From Bacteroidota bacterium (GTDB lineage Bacteria; Bacteroidota; Bacteroidia; Chitinophagales; Chitinophagaceae): a stretch of DNA of 64,000 nucleotides. The notes under the pieces were generated by a model. It searched no databases. It was not told the origin of the DNA and saw nothing but the letters and a program-made list of their open reading frames with translations. Position 1 is the stretch's first letter, and the number at the start of each line of letters is the position of its first letter. The DNA lies in contig JAEWJK010000014.1 of the NCBI GenBank assembly GCA_023386555.1, positions 1 to 64,000 on the forward strand, given 5' to 3'. Position numbers and translations under genes: made by a program. Shown piece after piece: positions 19,901-26,594 of this stretch.

Positions 19901-20556
19901 GAAAGTGGGTTGATGGTAGCCTGGGATGATAAGGTTACGGTTTGTGGAACAACTGATGTAAGAGACGTACCAACCGGAACATTGATTGCAACTGTACCAG
20001 TAGCAGGATTGATGACCTCGTTACCAATTTGTCCATTCAGTTTAAAAGCAATAATCTCTGCATCAGCACTCTGTGAACCACTTGACATTACATACAGGTC
20101 ATGTACCTGGATATTACCTGCAGGTTCAATTCTAACACTTACAGGCACTGAAGAAACAAGTACAGGAAATAAAGTGTGCAGGTTGAATATTGCCGCAGTT
20201 TGCACGCTAAGATTAGTAGTTAAAGTAGTGTATGTTGACTGCCCATCTAATTTATACTTTACAGTAACAAGCCTTGCACTACTTGAAGTTGATTTCATAT
20301 GCAGTCTGAAGATTGAGCAACTCGAAATATCTACCTGCAAATACTGTCCTGCATTTACCTGTATCATTCCCTGGCTGCAAACCCCATCTGCAGCTTTGGT
20401 TGGACTAACAGCTCCATTACTTGTTACGCCAGAAGGTAAGTTTGTAACCTGAAAATTATGATCTATCAGTACTGCTTGTGCAGTGAGCGATAAAGAACAA
20501 ATAACTGAAGCGAAAACCAGTAATGATTTTATGGCAGAAGTAACCTTTTTTTTCAT
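16987..20556 (-). CDS. Multimodular secreted pectate lyase (PL1) with CBM and T9SS signal
   Basis: 1189 residues. Order: signal peptide (~1-27); N-terminal beta-sandwich; two DUF5018-like repeats (~165-250 and ~253-340, each ending TKTWTVNVT); CBM6/35-like module (~343-470, VFFDYEAEEAVFTG); two divergent InlB-type repeats (~472-545 and ~547-615, FTNWSGDLTGNANPATITM); PL1 parallel beta-helix (~620-1010); T9SS type A sorting domain (~1115-1189, YPNPAGETIKV). In the lyase, WIDHCTFG (~772), HPDGGCDVKDGASYVTISW and RNPRVRFG are the calcium-binding and catalytic-Arg motifs. It cleaves polygalacturonate outside the cell by beta-elimination, giving unsaturated ends for GH105 and KduI. A palindromic operator lies 70 bases upstream. 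Confidence 0.92.
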   Translation of the reverse strand: MKKKVTSAIKSLLVFASVICSLSLTAQAVLIDHNFQVTNLPSGVTSNGAVSPTKAADGVCSQGMIQVNAGQYLQVDISSCSIFRLHMKSTSSSARLVTVKYKLDGQSTYTTLTTNLSVQTAAIFNLHTLFPVLVSSVPVSVRIEPAGNIQVHDLYVMSSGSQSADAEIIAFKLNGQIGNEVINPATGTVAINVPVGTSLTSVVPQTVTLSSQATINPLSTTAQNFNVPVVYTVTAQNGTTKTWTVNVTQVASSAKEITDFVLSPSQIGNAVINAAAGTISITMPNNINISNLTPLSITWSANATISPSAATPQNFNSPVIYTVTAQDNSTKTWTVNVTSIDPSAVFFDYEAEEAVFTGAINNNHTGFTGTGFINFLPGGENEIIFTVCQVQGGVRNVKFRYSLANDEDRKGKLFVNDVFVQTLAFPRTNLFTDWAEEIASVTLQTGVNNIKITWDTTDGPNLDKMMLTGQSCNSYTLSASATNGGTVTLSPARNSNKYFENEVVTVLATGTPSLQFTNWSGDLTGNANPATITMTTNKTIAANFAVVPTYRLNVTINGMGQVNLNPPGGEYAANTVVTLTPQTILGSSFNNWSGDLAGNASPATITMTGIKNVTANFTSPYTFNFENVKGFAATFGDGFNGPTTGGQCAPDTVFINGPAQFNQLCESLYYRQQAYKNNVTTMGMKKAPLVIMLKPGVYDGTQTLSTNGSKVFGNYMLDIPEQGDLSFVGESNVVFKIGINVKRAWNILIRNISFYDYQDDGINIGYPQTHHIWIDHCTFGHPTTMPSDQNHPDGGCDVKDGASYVTISWCLFRNSWKTSLIGHSDNNGATDIGRLKVTMINNYFYNTNSRNPRVRFGEVHVINNLSEQVKLYGIAAANSAKVFAENNFYLNTDWPMYADRAVADFKLVYGNNTDNTYTSKTGNYPAIGLKQVGNEYDDSGLPVITAQLNAAMKNPGGRSVKFDELNPSAVFDPHTYYNYTPLTAQEVKVVVPIYAGADKVNFSNASCNTMPLQLLSFDAVLTDRPAKHVKLTWSTANELNTVGFDVERSIDGRTFKKIGYMQSKNTAGENHYEFNDNNPLDKVSFYRLKQMDKDGSFTYSKTQTIRNGMTFPLSVYPNPAGETIKVLHPKTNSVAQLKVVDILGRNLINSQVLSGSVNTNIDVSLLKAGSYFLIYENESERIMLKLVKL

Positions 20557-20625
20557 ACAGCAAGAATATAGTATCGAAAAAATAGGCTTAATAACTTGTT
20601 ATAAGCAGTATACTGCAGTATATAT

Positions 20626-20657
20626 CTATGCAATCGTTATCGAAAACGATTGCATAG
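20626..20657. promoter_or_regulatory. Extended palindromic LacI-type operator upstream of pectate lyase
   Basis: CTATGCAATCGTT and AACGATTGCATAG are perfect 13-base inverted arms around ATCGAA. Each arm holds the GCAATCG core seen in six other sites of this window. It lies 70 bases upstream of the PL1 start. A second palindrome GCAGTATACTGC is at 20605-20616. Binding by the local LacI-family protein is inferred from the shared core. Confidence 0.65.
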
Positions 20658-20725
20658 GTTTCTACTAGTTCAAGTAAATAAAAAAGAGGCTGATTGTTCA
20701 GTGATCTTCTTGGTTACGAATAATA

Positions 20726-22162
20726 TCATAATTGAATGATCTTCATTTTGGGTACAAGAGATTTCATAACCACCCACCCAATCAGATAAGCTACAGCACA
20801 AATAGAAAAGATGATGAAATAACCTGCTTCCTTTCCAACAAATCCCATGAACTGCATCTGTGTTTCACCTGCACGTGTAAATAAAACACCTGATCCTTTA
20901 TTGATAAGAAATGAACCGATACCACCTGCCATTCCACCTATACCTGTAACTGTTGCAATTGCTTTTTTGGGAAACATATCTCCTACGGTAGAAAAAATAT
21001 TTGCCGACCATGACTGATGTGCAGCTCCGGCAATACCAATAATGATCACAGGTATCCAATAAGAAATATATCCTAATGGCTGAGCAACTAAAGCCAGTAA
21101 AGGAATGAAAGCAAAGATCAACATGGCTTTCATTCTTCCCTCGTAAGGATTCATTTTCTTCTTATCAACAAAATACGTAGGTAACCATCCCCCAATAATA
21201 GAAAGTAATGTTATCATGTATAAAACAAACAGAGGTAAAGCACTTTCTGTTGCATCCATTTTGTAAATATCTTTCAGGTAAGCCGGTGTCCAGAATAAAT
21301 AAAACCACCAAACACCATCTGTCATAAATTTTCCAAATGCAAAAGCCCAGGTTTGTTTGTATTTAAAACAATCGGCAAAAGACATCTTCTTTTCTGCTGC
21401 AATCGTTGGTTCTGTAACCGGATTTTCAATAATGATATCCTGTTGTATATATTCTAATTCTGCTTTACTCACCTTCGGATGCACTTCCGGTTTTTGATAT
21501 ACATATATCCAGAATCCCATCCATACAAAACCTAGAGCACCAATAACAATAAAAGCCATTTCCCAACCCCAGGCTGCTGCAATAAACGGAATAGTCATTG
21601 GTGCAGCCAAAGCACCAACAGTTGCTCCCGCATTAAATATGCTTGTTGCAAATGCCCGATCTTTCTTGGGAAAATATTCTGCTGTTGCTTTAATCGCAGC
21701 AGGAAAATTACCAGCTTCGCCTACTGCTAACACAAAACGGGCAAAGATGAATAAGGTAACACTGGTTGAAATAACCAGGGTAGTATCACCTATCGTTTCA
21801 ATGGTATTTTTTGCTCCTTCAAAACCAACAAACCATTCACCTGTTATTATGCCAGATGTTGCAATACCACAAAACGCATGAATACAAGCACCGATAGACC
21901 AAATAAAAATAGCCCACAAAAAACCTTTCTTTGTATCCATCCAGTCAACAAATCTTCCGGCAAATAACATAGATACGGCATAGAAAATAGAAAATGCTGC
22001 AGTAATGCTGCCATAGTCACTGTCTGTCCAATGAAATTCCGGAACGAGATAGTCTTTCCATGTTAAAGAAAGTACCTGCCTGTCAAGATAATTGATTGTT
22101 GTAGCAAAGAAAAGCAGTGAACAGATCGTCCACCGATAGTTTCCGATTTTGGTAGCAGTCAT
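20726..22162 (-). CDS. exuT: MFS hexuronate transporter (ExuT-like)
   Basis: 478 residues with about 12 hydrophobic membrane segments. It opens with RWTICSLLFFATTINYLDRQ, the start typical of the anion:cation symporter branch that includes ExuT, GudP and NanT-like proteins. Other family features are GEAGNFPAAIKATAEYFPKK and DRAFATSIFNAGATVGALAAP. It should carry galacturonate or related uronates across the inner membrane for the Uxa pathway nearby. Substrate is inferred from context. A hydrophilic loop (~225-265) is longer than in E. coli ExuT. The gene stands alone on the minus strand, downstream of the KDPG aldolase gene and separated from it by a repeat-rich gap. Confidence 0.88.
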   Translation of the reverse strand: MTATKIGNYRWTICSLLFFATTINYLDRQVLSLTWKDYLVPEFHWTDSDYGSITAAFSIFYAVSMLFAGRFVDWMDTKKGFLWAIFIWSIGACIHAFCGIATSGIITGEWFVGFEGAKNTIETIGDTTLVISTSVTLFIFARFVLAVGEAGNFPAAIKATAEYFPKKDRAFATSIFNAGATVGALAAPMTIPFIAAAWGWEMAFIVIGALGFVWMGFWIYVYQKPEVHPKVSKAELEYIQQDIIIENPVTEPTIAAEKKMSFADCFKYKQTWAFAFGKFMTDGVWWFYLFWTPAYLKDIYKMDATESALPLFVLYMITLLSIIGGWLPTYFVDKKKMNPYEGRMKAMLIFAFIPLLALVAQPLGYISYWIPVIIIGIAGAAHQSWSANIFSTVGDMFPKKAIATVTGIGGMAGGIGSFLINKGSGVLFTRAGETQMQFMGFVGKEAGYFIIFSICAVAYLIGWVVMKSLVPKMKIIQL

Positions 22163-22415
22163 CGTTAGTATTTTATTTTACCAGCTTTGGTTTTTTATGG
22201 CATCGTTTGTTGCGTCGCACTCTTGTACAATTGGAACACAGATAACACGGATAAAACTGATCTACACGGATCATAAATATTTTTTCCTGCTGCAATTATA
22301 TCCGAACGTACAAGTGAGTACCTCAGTATATTATTTTATGTTTTTGTTTCGGTGAATCTCGTTCCTCGATTTGACACAACGAAGTTTCATTCTTATTCTG
22401 CAGTTGACTCAATCA
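22163..22415. repeat. Intergenic repeat cluster: inverted arms plus ACACGGAT-type repeat
   Basis: Arm A (TTGCGTCGCACTCTTGTACA, 22210-22229) and arm B (GAACGTACAAGTGAGT, 22304-22319) face each other. Arm B is interrupted: its missing end TGACACAACGAA resumes at 22372-22383 after 52 unrelated bases. Between the arms, 22230-22278 carries GGAACACAGATAACACGGAT and CTACACGGATCA, a repeat style common in environmental bacterial genomes. No gene is seen. Confidence 0.6.
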
Positions 22416-23084
22416 TTATTTACCTGCTTTGATCTCACTCACCATTGCCATCACTTCTTTAGTTGCATTGGTGATAGCGTTGTAATCTTTACTTTCCAGT
22501 AATGATTTAGTGATGAGTTTACTTCCCATTCCTACTGCAGCAACACCTGCTTTAAACCAACCGGAAATATTTGCTTTATCCATTTCAACACCACCAGTTG
22601 GCATAAAAAGAACACCAGGAAATAATTCTTTGATAGCACTCATAAAACCAGGGCCAAGAATATTACCGGGAAACAATTTTATCATCTTAGCACCTAATTG
22701 CTCTGCTTTGATGATTTCAGAAGGTGTCATACAACCAGGCACCCAAAGAATATTATTCTTATCAGCTATAGCAATAGCATCTTCAACCAAACCTGGACTG
22801 ATGAGATAATCTGCACCGGCATCAATGAATTGTTGTGCTGCGGTTGCATTTTTTATAGTACCCACACCAAGATACATTCCTTTCAACTCCGTTTCACATA
22901 CTGCTTTCATTGCAGTAAAATTCTTCAGTGCAGCTTCTCCCCTGTTGGTATATTCAACTGCTCTTACACCAGCATTATACAGTGCTTTCAGCACTTCAAT
23001 ACTCACTTCGGTATCTTTATAAAAATACAAAGGCAATATACCTTGTTGGGGTATTAACTTCAGTATCTCATCTTTTCTTTCCAT
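22416..23084 (-). CDS. eda: KDPG/KHG aldolase (Entner-Doudoroff)
   Basis: About 222 residues from the chosen ATG at 23084 (MERKDEILKLIPQQGILPLY); the open frame runs further upstream to 23141 but those residues are not family-like. The TIM-barrel signatures are AVEYTNRGEAAL (catalytic Glu), GVGTIKNATAAQQFIDAGAD and MIKLFPGNILGPGF with the Schiff-base Lys near residue 136. It splits 2-keto-3-deoxy-6-phosphogluconate into pyruvate and glyceraldehyde-3-phosphate, the last step of both uronate branches here. It diverges from the KdgK gene, and the shared gap has a LacI-type site. Confidence 0.92.
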   Translation of the reverse strand: MERKDEILKLIPQQGILPLYFYKDTEVSIEVLKALYNAGVRAVEYTNRGEAALKNFTAMKAVCETELKGMYLGVGTIKNATAAQQFIDAGADYLISPGLVEDAIAIADKNNILWVPGCMTPSEIIKAEQLGAKMIKLFPGNILGPGFMSAIKELFPGVLFMPTGGVEMDKANISGWFKAGVAAVGMGSKLITKSLLESKDYNAITNATKEVMAMVSEIKAGK

Positions 23085-23172
23085 AATATAAAAATGGCTT
23101 TGCTTGTTAGTGGTGGAAAGATACAAAGGCTTATGAACCATAAACCTGATAACAACAAATAATGCCTAAGTA

Positions 23173-23230
23173 TTTACGCAAACGTGTACGTAGATTTTTA
23201 CCTGTAAACTCAGCATAAACAACGTTTACA
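23173..23230. promoter_or_regulatory. LacI-type operator(s) between eda and kdgK
   Basis: TTTACGCAAACGTGTACGTA (23173-23192) matches the local operator pattern. A second related motif, AACGTTTACA (23221-23230), is present in the opposite orientation. TATCTTTA at 23245-23252 is a weak -7-like element for kdgK, so the second site could overlap its promoter. The divergent genes eda and kdgK would be controlled together. Confidence 0.55.
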
Positions 23231-23292
23231 GAGATGATGCATTCTATCTTTATGCAATTAATAGATTTTATCATTTCAAATAACGACTGCTC

Positions 23293-24318
23293 ATGTCAAA
23301 AAAAGTTGTTACGCTAGGAGAAATAATGCTCCGTTTATCTACCCCGGATTATAAAAGATTTGTACAAGCTGATAGCTTTGATGTAACCTATGGTGGTGGA
23401 GAAGCCAATGTGGCTGTTGCCATATCAAACTACGGACTTAATGGAACATTTGTGACGAAAGTTCCCGATAATGCCATTGGTCAATCTGCTATTAACCATA
23501 TTCGTCGCTATGGTGTAAACACTCAGTTTATCGCAAGAGGCGGTAAAAGATTGGGTATTTATTTCCTGGAAACCGGAGCTTCAATGAGGGCTTCACAAGT
23601 GATCTATGACAGAGCCGGAGCATCTATTGCAGATGTGGATGAAAGTGAATTTGATTTTGATAAGATTTTTGAAGGTGCTTCATGGTTTCATACAACAGGT
23701 ATCACGCCTGCTTTAAGTGATAAAGCTGCATCATTAACTGAAGCTGCATTGAAAGCGGCAAAGGCAAAAGGCATTACAACAAGTATAGATCTTAACTACA
23801 GAAAAAAACTGTGGAGTAAAGAGAAGGCAAAAGAAATAATGACCAGGCTTTGCCAGTATGTTGATGTTTGTATCGGTAACGAAGAAGATGCAGAAACAAC
23901 ATTGGGTTTTAAACCTGAAGGAACAGATATCACTAAAGGTGAATTGAATCTTGATGGCTATAAAAGCATCTTCAAACAGATGAAAGATAAGTTCGGCTTT
24001 AAATACATCGCTTCAACATTAAGAGAAAGCCATAGTGCTTCTGATAATGGCTGGAGTGCTTTGGTATATGATGGAACAGAATTTTACCATACCAAACAAT
24101 ATGAAGTAAGAATTGTAGATCGTGTAGGTAGCGGTGATTCTTTTGCAAGCGGTTTTATTTATGGACTTGTAACAGGTATGCCAATGAATGATGCAGCAGA
24201 GTTTGGTGTTGCAGCTTCTGCTTTGAAACATACGATACCGGGAGATCTAAACCATGCTACTTTAGACGAGGTGAAAGGCTTGATGAAAGGTGATGCTTCA
24301 GGACGAGTTCAGCGATAG
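23293..24318 (+). CDS. kdgK: 2-keto-3-deoxygluconate kinase (PfkB family)
   Basis: 341 residues, cytosolic. GGGEANVAVAISNYG is the N-terminal PfkB signature and DRVGSGDSFASGF (Asp ~282) the C-terminal one, with the catalytic Asp and anion hole. The insert with LNYRKKLWSKEKA is typical of KDG kinases. It phosphorylates KDG, made by UxaA and KduD, to KDPG for Eda on the other side of the control region. A strong hairpin terminator follows the stop, so the gene ends its own unit even though the YhcH gene lies 120 bases further on. Confidence 0.93.
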   Translation: MSKKVVTLGEIMLRLSTPDYKRFVQADSFDVTYGGGEANVAVAISNYGLNGTFVTKVPDNAIGQSAINHIRRYGVNTQFIARGGKRLGIYFLETGASMRASQVIYDRAGASIADVDESEFDFDKIFEGASWFHTTGITPALSDKAASLTEAALKAAKAKGITTSIDLNYRKKLWSKEKAKEIMTRLCQYVDVCIGNEEDAETTLGFKPEGTDITKGELNLDGYKSIFKQMKDKFGFKYIASTLRESHSASDNGWSALVYDGTEFYHTKQYEVRIVDRVGSGDSFASGFIYGLVTGMPMNDAAEFGVAASALKHTIPGDLNHATLDEVKGLMKGDASGRVQR

Positions 24319-24351
24319 AAAGATGTTTTATATGGCAAGCAATCGTTAGAT

Positions 24352-24383
24352 AACCGTCCTGTTTCTACAGTGACGGTTTTTTT
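24352..24383 (+). terminator. Intrinsic terminator after kdgK
   Basis: AACCGTC (24352-24358) pairs with GACGGTT (24372-24378), followed by a run of seven T. It lies 33 bases after the kdgK stop. A short repeat with ACACGAATTACACGAATTGG follows at 24386-24413. Confidence 0.75.
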
Positions 24384-24437
24384 GAAACACGAATTACACG
24401 AATTGGAACGAATAAAATAATAATAACTCTGGAAACT

Positions 24438-24890
24438 ATGATACTGGATACAATCAAAAATGCAGAGAAATACTTCAGCGTTCATCCGTTATTTGAAAAA
24501 GCTTTTAAGTACATCAGCAGTAGTGATCTGATAAACCTGCAAGATGGTAAATATGAAATTGATGGCGAAAACCTGAAAGCAATTGTTTCGAACAAAAATG
24601 GAATGACTGCTGAAGAATCTATTGCAAAGTTTGAATGTCATGATAAACATATTGACATACAGCTTTGCATCAAAGGCAAAGAAACTTTCGGCTGGAAGCC
24701 AAGAGAAAACTGCATAGAACAGAAAGGAGCATACAATGCTGATAAGGATGTTGTGTTCTATAACGATGCTCCAGATATGTACTTTAATTTAACGGATGGG
24801 CAGTTTGTGATCTTCTTACCGGAAGATGTTCATGCACCAATGATCGGTGAAGGGCCAATAAAGAAACTGGTGATAAAAGTGAAGATTTGA
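24438..24890 (+). CDS. YhcH/YjgK/YiaL family sugar-metabolism protein
   Basis: 150 residues, cytosolic, the full length of the family (also called DUF386 or the beta-galactosidase beta-subunit-like family). Family landmarks are DGENLKAIVSNKNGMTAEES, FECHDKHIDIQLCIKGKETF, FYNDAPDMYFNLTDGQFVIF and LPEDVHAPMIG with conserved metal-ligand His and Glu residues in a cupin-like jelly roll. Members of the family occur in sialic-acid and uronate operons; anomerase or isomerase roles have been proposed. Its place next to kdgK and KduI suggests a part in handling keto-uronate intermediates, which is inference. Confidence 0.85.
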   Translation: MILDTIKNAEKYFSVHPLFEKAFKYISSSDLINLQDGKYEIDGENLKAIVSNKNGMTAEESIAKFECHDKHIDIQLCIKGKETFGWKPRENCIEQKGAYNADKDVVFYNDAPDMYFNLTDGQFVIFLPEDVHAPMIGEGPIKKLVIKVKI

Positions 24891-24891
24891 T

Positions 24892-24947
24892 TTAACACAT
24901 AGTTACATAGAAACATAGTTATGTGCCTACTGTGACTATGTGGTTAT
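24892..24947. repeat. CATAG-type intergenic repeat and bidirectional hairpin
   Basis: ACACATAGTTACATAGAAAC followed by ATAGTTATGTG, then GACTATGTGGTTA, form iterated CATAG units that can fold as a stem (ACACATAG / CTATGTG). It sits between two convergent genes (YhcH and KduI), a fit for a bidirectional terminator. CATAG repeats of this kind are a familiar dispersed class in environmental bacteria. Confidence 0.5.
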
Positions 24948-24954
24948 TATCCAT

Positions 24955-25785
24955 CTATTTCAACTCAGTTATCGGTGCAGGATCCATATCTGTAAACTGT
25001 TTATTCTCTCCTGCCATTCCCCAGATAAAAGAATAATTGGAAGTACCGCAACCAAAATGAACACTCCATGGAGCTGAAATAACAGCTTCATGATTTTGCA
25101 TGATCACATGCCTCGTTTCATCCGGCTCACCCATCATGTGAAATATTCTTTGCTCTGCAGGTACATCAAAATAAAAATATACTTCCATTCTCCTGGTATG
25201 TGTATGTGGCGGAACCGAATTCCATACACTGCCTTCTTTTAAAACAGTTAAGCCCATTACCAACTGGCAACTCTGAATACCATCTGCATGAATGTATTTA
25301 TAGATAGTTCTTTCATTAGACGTTGCCGGGGAACCTAGACTTACCGGGGAAGCCTGTTCTTTTGTGAACTTAGTTGTGGGGTATGATTGATGTGCCGGAG
25401 CTGAAAGCAAAAAGAAAACAGCAGGATCATTCTCATTGACTGTTTTGAAACTAATATCTTTTACACCCTTTCCTGCATATAAACATTCCAATTTGTTTAA
25501 TTCAAAGGAAGTTCCATCAACTGTAACAAGGCCATTACCACCAACATTAATGATACCGATCTCTCTTCTTTCCAAAAAAAACTCAGAACGGAGTTCAGCA
25601 TTATTCTTAAGTGCTACAGCCTTCTTTACCGGTTTAACACCACCAATGATCATTCTATCGTAATGAGAATAGATATAAGTAATATCGTCTATCCTCATCA
25701 GGTTTTCACAAAGAAAATTTGAACGCAACTCCGCAGTTGTCATTCCTTTTGTTTCTTTCGGGCTATTTTGAAAACGGATTTCCAT
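24955..25785 (-). CDS. kduI: 5-keto-4-deoxyuronate isomerase KduI
   Basis: 276 residues, cytosolic, the standard KduI length. The cupin metal site is visible in PPHTHTRRMEVYFYFD (His, His and Glu ligands) and the late His in APWSVHFGCGTSNYSFIWGM. The N-terminal RIDDITYIYSHYDRMIIGGV is also family text. It converts 5-keto-4-deoxyuronate, formed spontaneously from unsaturated galacturonate released by lyases and GH105, to 2,5-diketo-3-deoxygluconate, which KduD (next gene upstream) reduces. It is the last gene of the uxaC-kduD-kduI run; the 47-base gap to kduD is an A-rich repeat of GAAATAAGAAA. Confidence 0.95.
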   Translation of the reverse strand: MEIRFQNSPKETKGMTTAELRSNFLCENLMRIDDITYIYSHYDRMIIGGVKPVKKAVALKNNAELRSEFFLERREIGIINVGGNGLVTVDGTSFELNKLECLYAGKGVKDISFKTVNENDPAVFFLLSAPAHQSYPTTKFTKEQASPVSLGSPATSNERTIYKYIHADGIQSCQLVMGLTVLKEGSVWNSVPPHTHTRRMEVYFYFDVPAEQRIFHMMGEPDETRHVIMQNHEAVISAPWSVHFGCGTSNYSFIWGMAGENKQFTDMDPAPITELK

Positions 25786-25832
25786 ATAAATGAGAAATAA
25801 GAAATAAAATAATTAGAAATAAGAAAGTAAAA

Positions 25833-26594
25833 CTATCTACCCATCCAACCACCATCAACCGTTAATATTGTCCCATGCACATAATTGGATGCATCGGAAG
25901 CCAGAAAAACTACAGGTCCTTTAAAATCTTCCGGCTGGCCCCAACGGTTTGCTGGAATACGACTGAGAATAGATTTACTTCTTTCCTCATCATTACGCAA
26001 AGCTTCGGTATTATCAGTTGCAATATAACCAGGTGCAATGCCATTTACATTTACACCTTTACAGGCCCATTCATTTGCAAAAGCTTTGATGAGACTTGAT
26101 AGAGCACCTTTACTTGCAGCATAACCAGGTACAAGAATGCCACCCTGGAAACTAAGCAAAGAACAAGTGAAGATGATCTTACCACTACCCTTCTGCAACA
26201 TCTGTTTGCCGATCTCTCTTGCAAGAATAAAAGGTGCGTCAAGATTTATGTTGAGCACTCTATCCCAGTTTTCATCTGAATGTTCGGCTATTGGCTGACG
26301 AAGAATAGTTCCGGCATTATTGATGAGAATATCGATGACAGGATTTTCATGCTGCACATTTTTTATGAAGGCATACATACTTTCCCGATCATTCATATCA
26401 CATTGATAAGATGTAAATTTTCTTCCTAATGCTTTCACTTCATTTTCAACTTCACTGTTGGGTTGTATAGAAGATGATACTCCAATAATATCTGCTCCGG
26501 CTTCTGCTAAACCCAAAGCCATTCCTCTGCCGATGCCTTTATTGCATCCTGTAACGAGAGCCGCTTTTCCTGTAAGATCAAATAATGTATTCAT
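25833..26594 (-). CDS. kduD: 2-keto-3-deoxygluconate dehydrogenase KduD (SDR)
   Basis: 253 residues, classic short-chain dehydrogenase. TGCNKGIGRGMALG is the NAD-binding glycine motif, NNAG is present, and GYAASKG gives the catalytic Tyr (~158) and Lys (~162). The C-terminus IAPGYIATDNTEALRNDEER and FLASDASNYVHG match KduD/YxjF-type enzymes. It reduces 2,5-diketo-3-deoxygluconate to KDG. Its start codon overlaps the uxaC stop (TGATG), so the two are translationally coupled. KduI follows. Confidence 0.93.
   Translation of the reverse strand: MNTLFDLTGKAALVTGCNKGIGRGMALGLAEAGADIIGVSSSIQPNSEVENEVKALGRKFTSYQCDMNDRESMYAFIKNVQHENPVIDILINNAGTILRQPIAEHSDENWDRVLNINLDAPFILAREIGKQMLQKGSGKIIFTCSLLSFQGGILVPGYAASKGALSSLIKAFANEWACKGVNVNGIAPGYIATDNTEALRNDEERSKSILSRIPANRWGQPEDFKGPVVFLASDASNYVHGTILTVDGGWMGR

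Noticed and set aside
23084..23141. Upstream start of eda at 23141
   Set aside because: The extra 19 residues (MVHKPLYLSTTNKQSHFYI) do not belong to the aldolase family, which begins at the Met of MERKDEIL.
24892..24947. Possible CRISPR-like array from CATAG repeats
   Set aside because: Units are 5-9 bases with no spacers and no cas genes nearby; it is a simple dispersed repeat.
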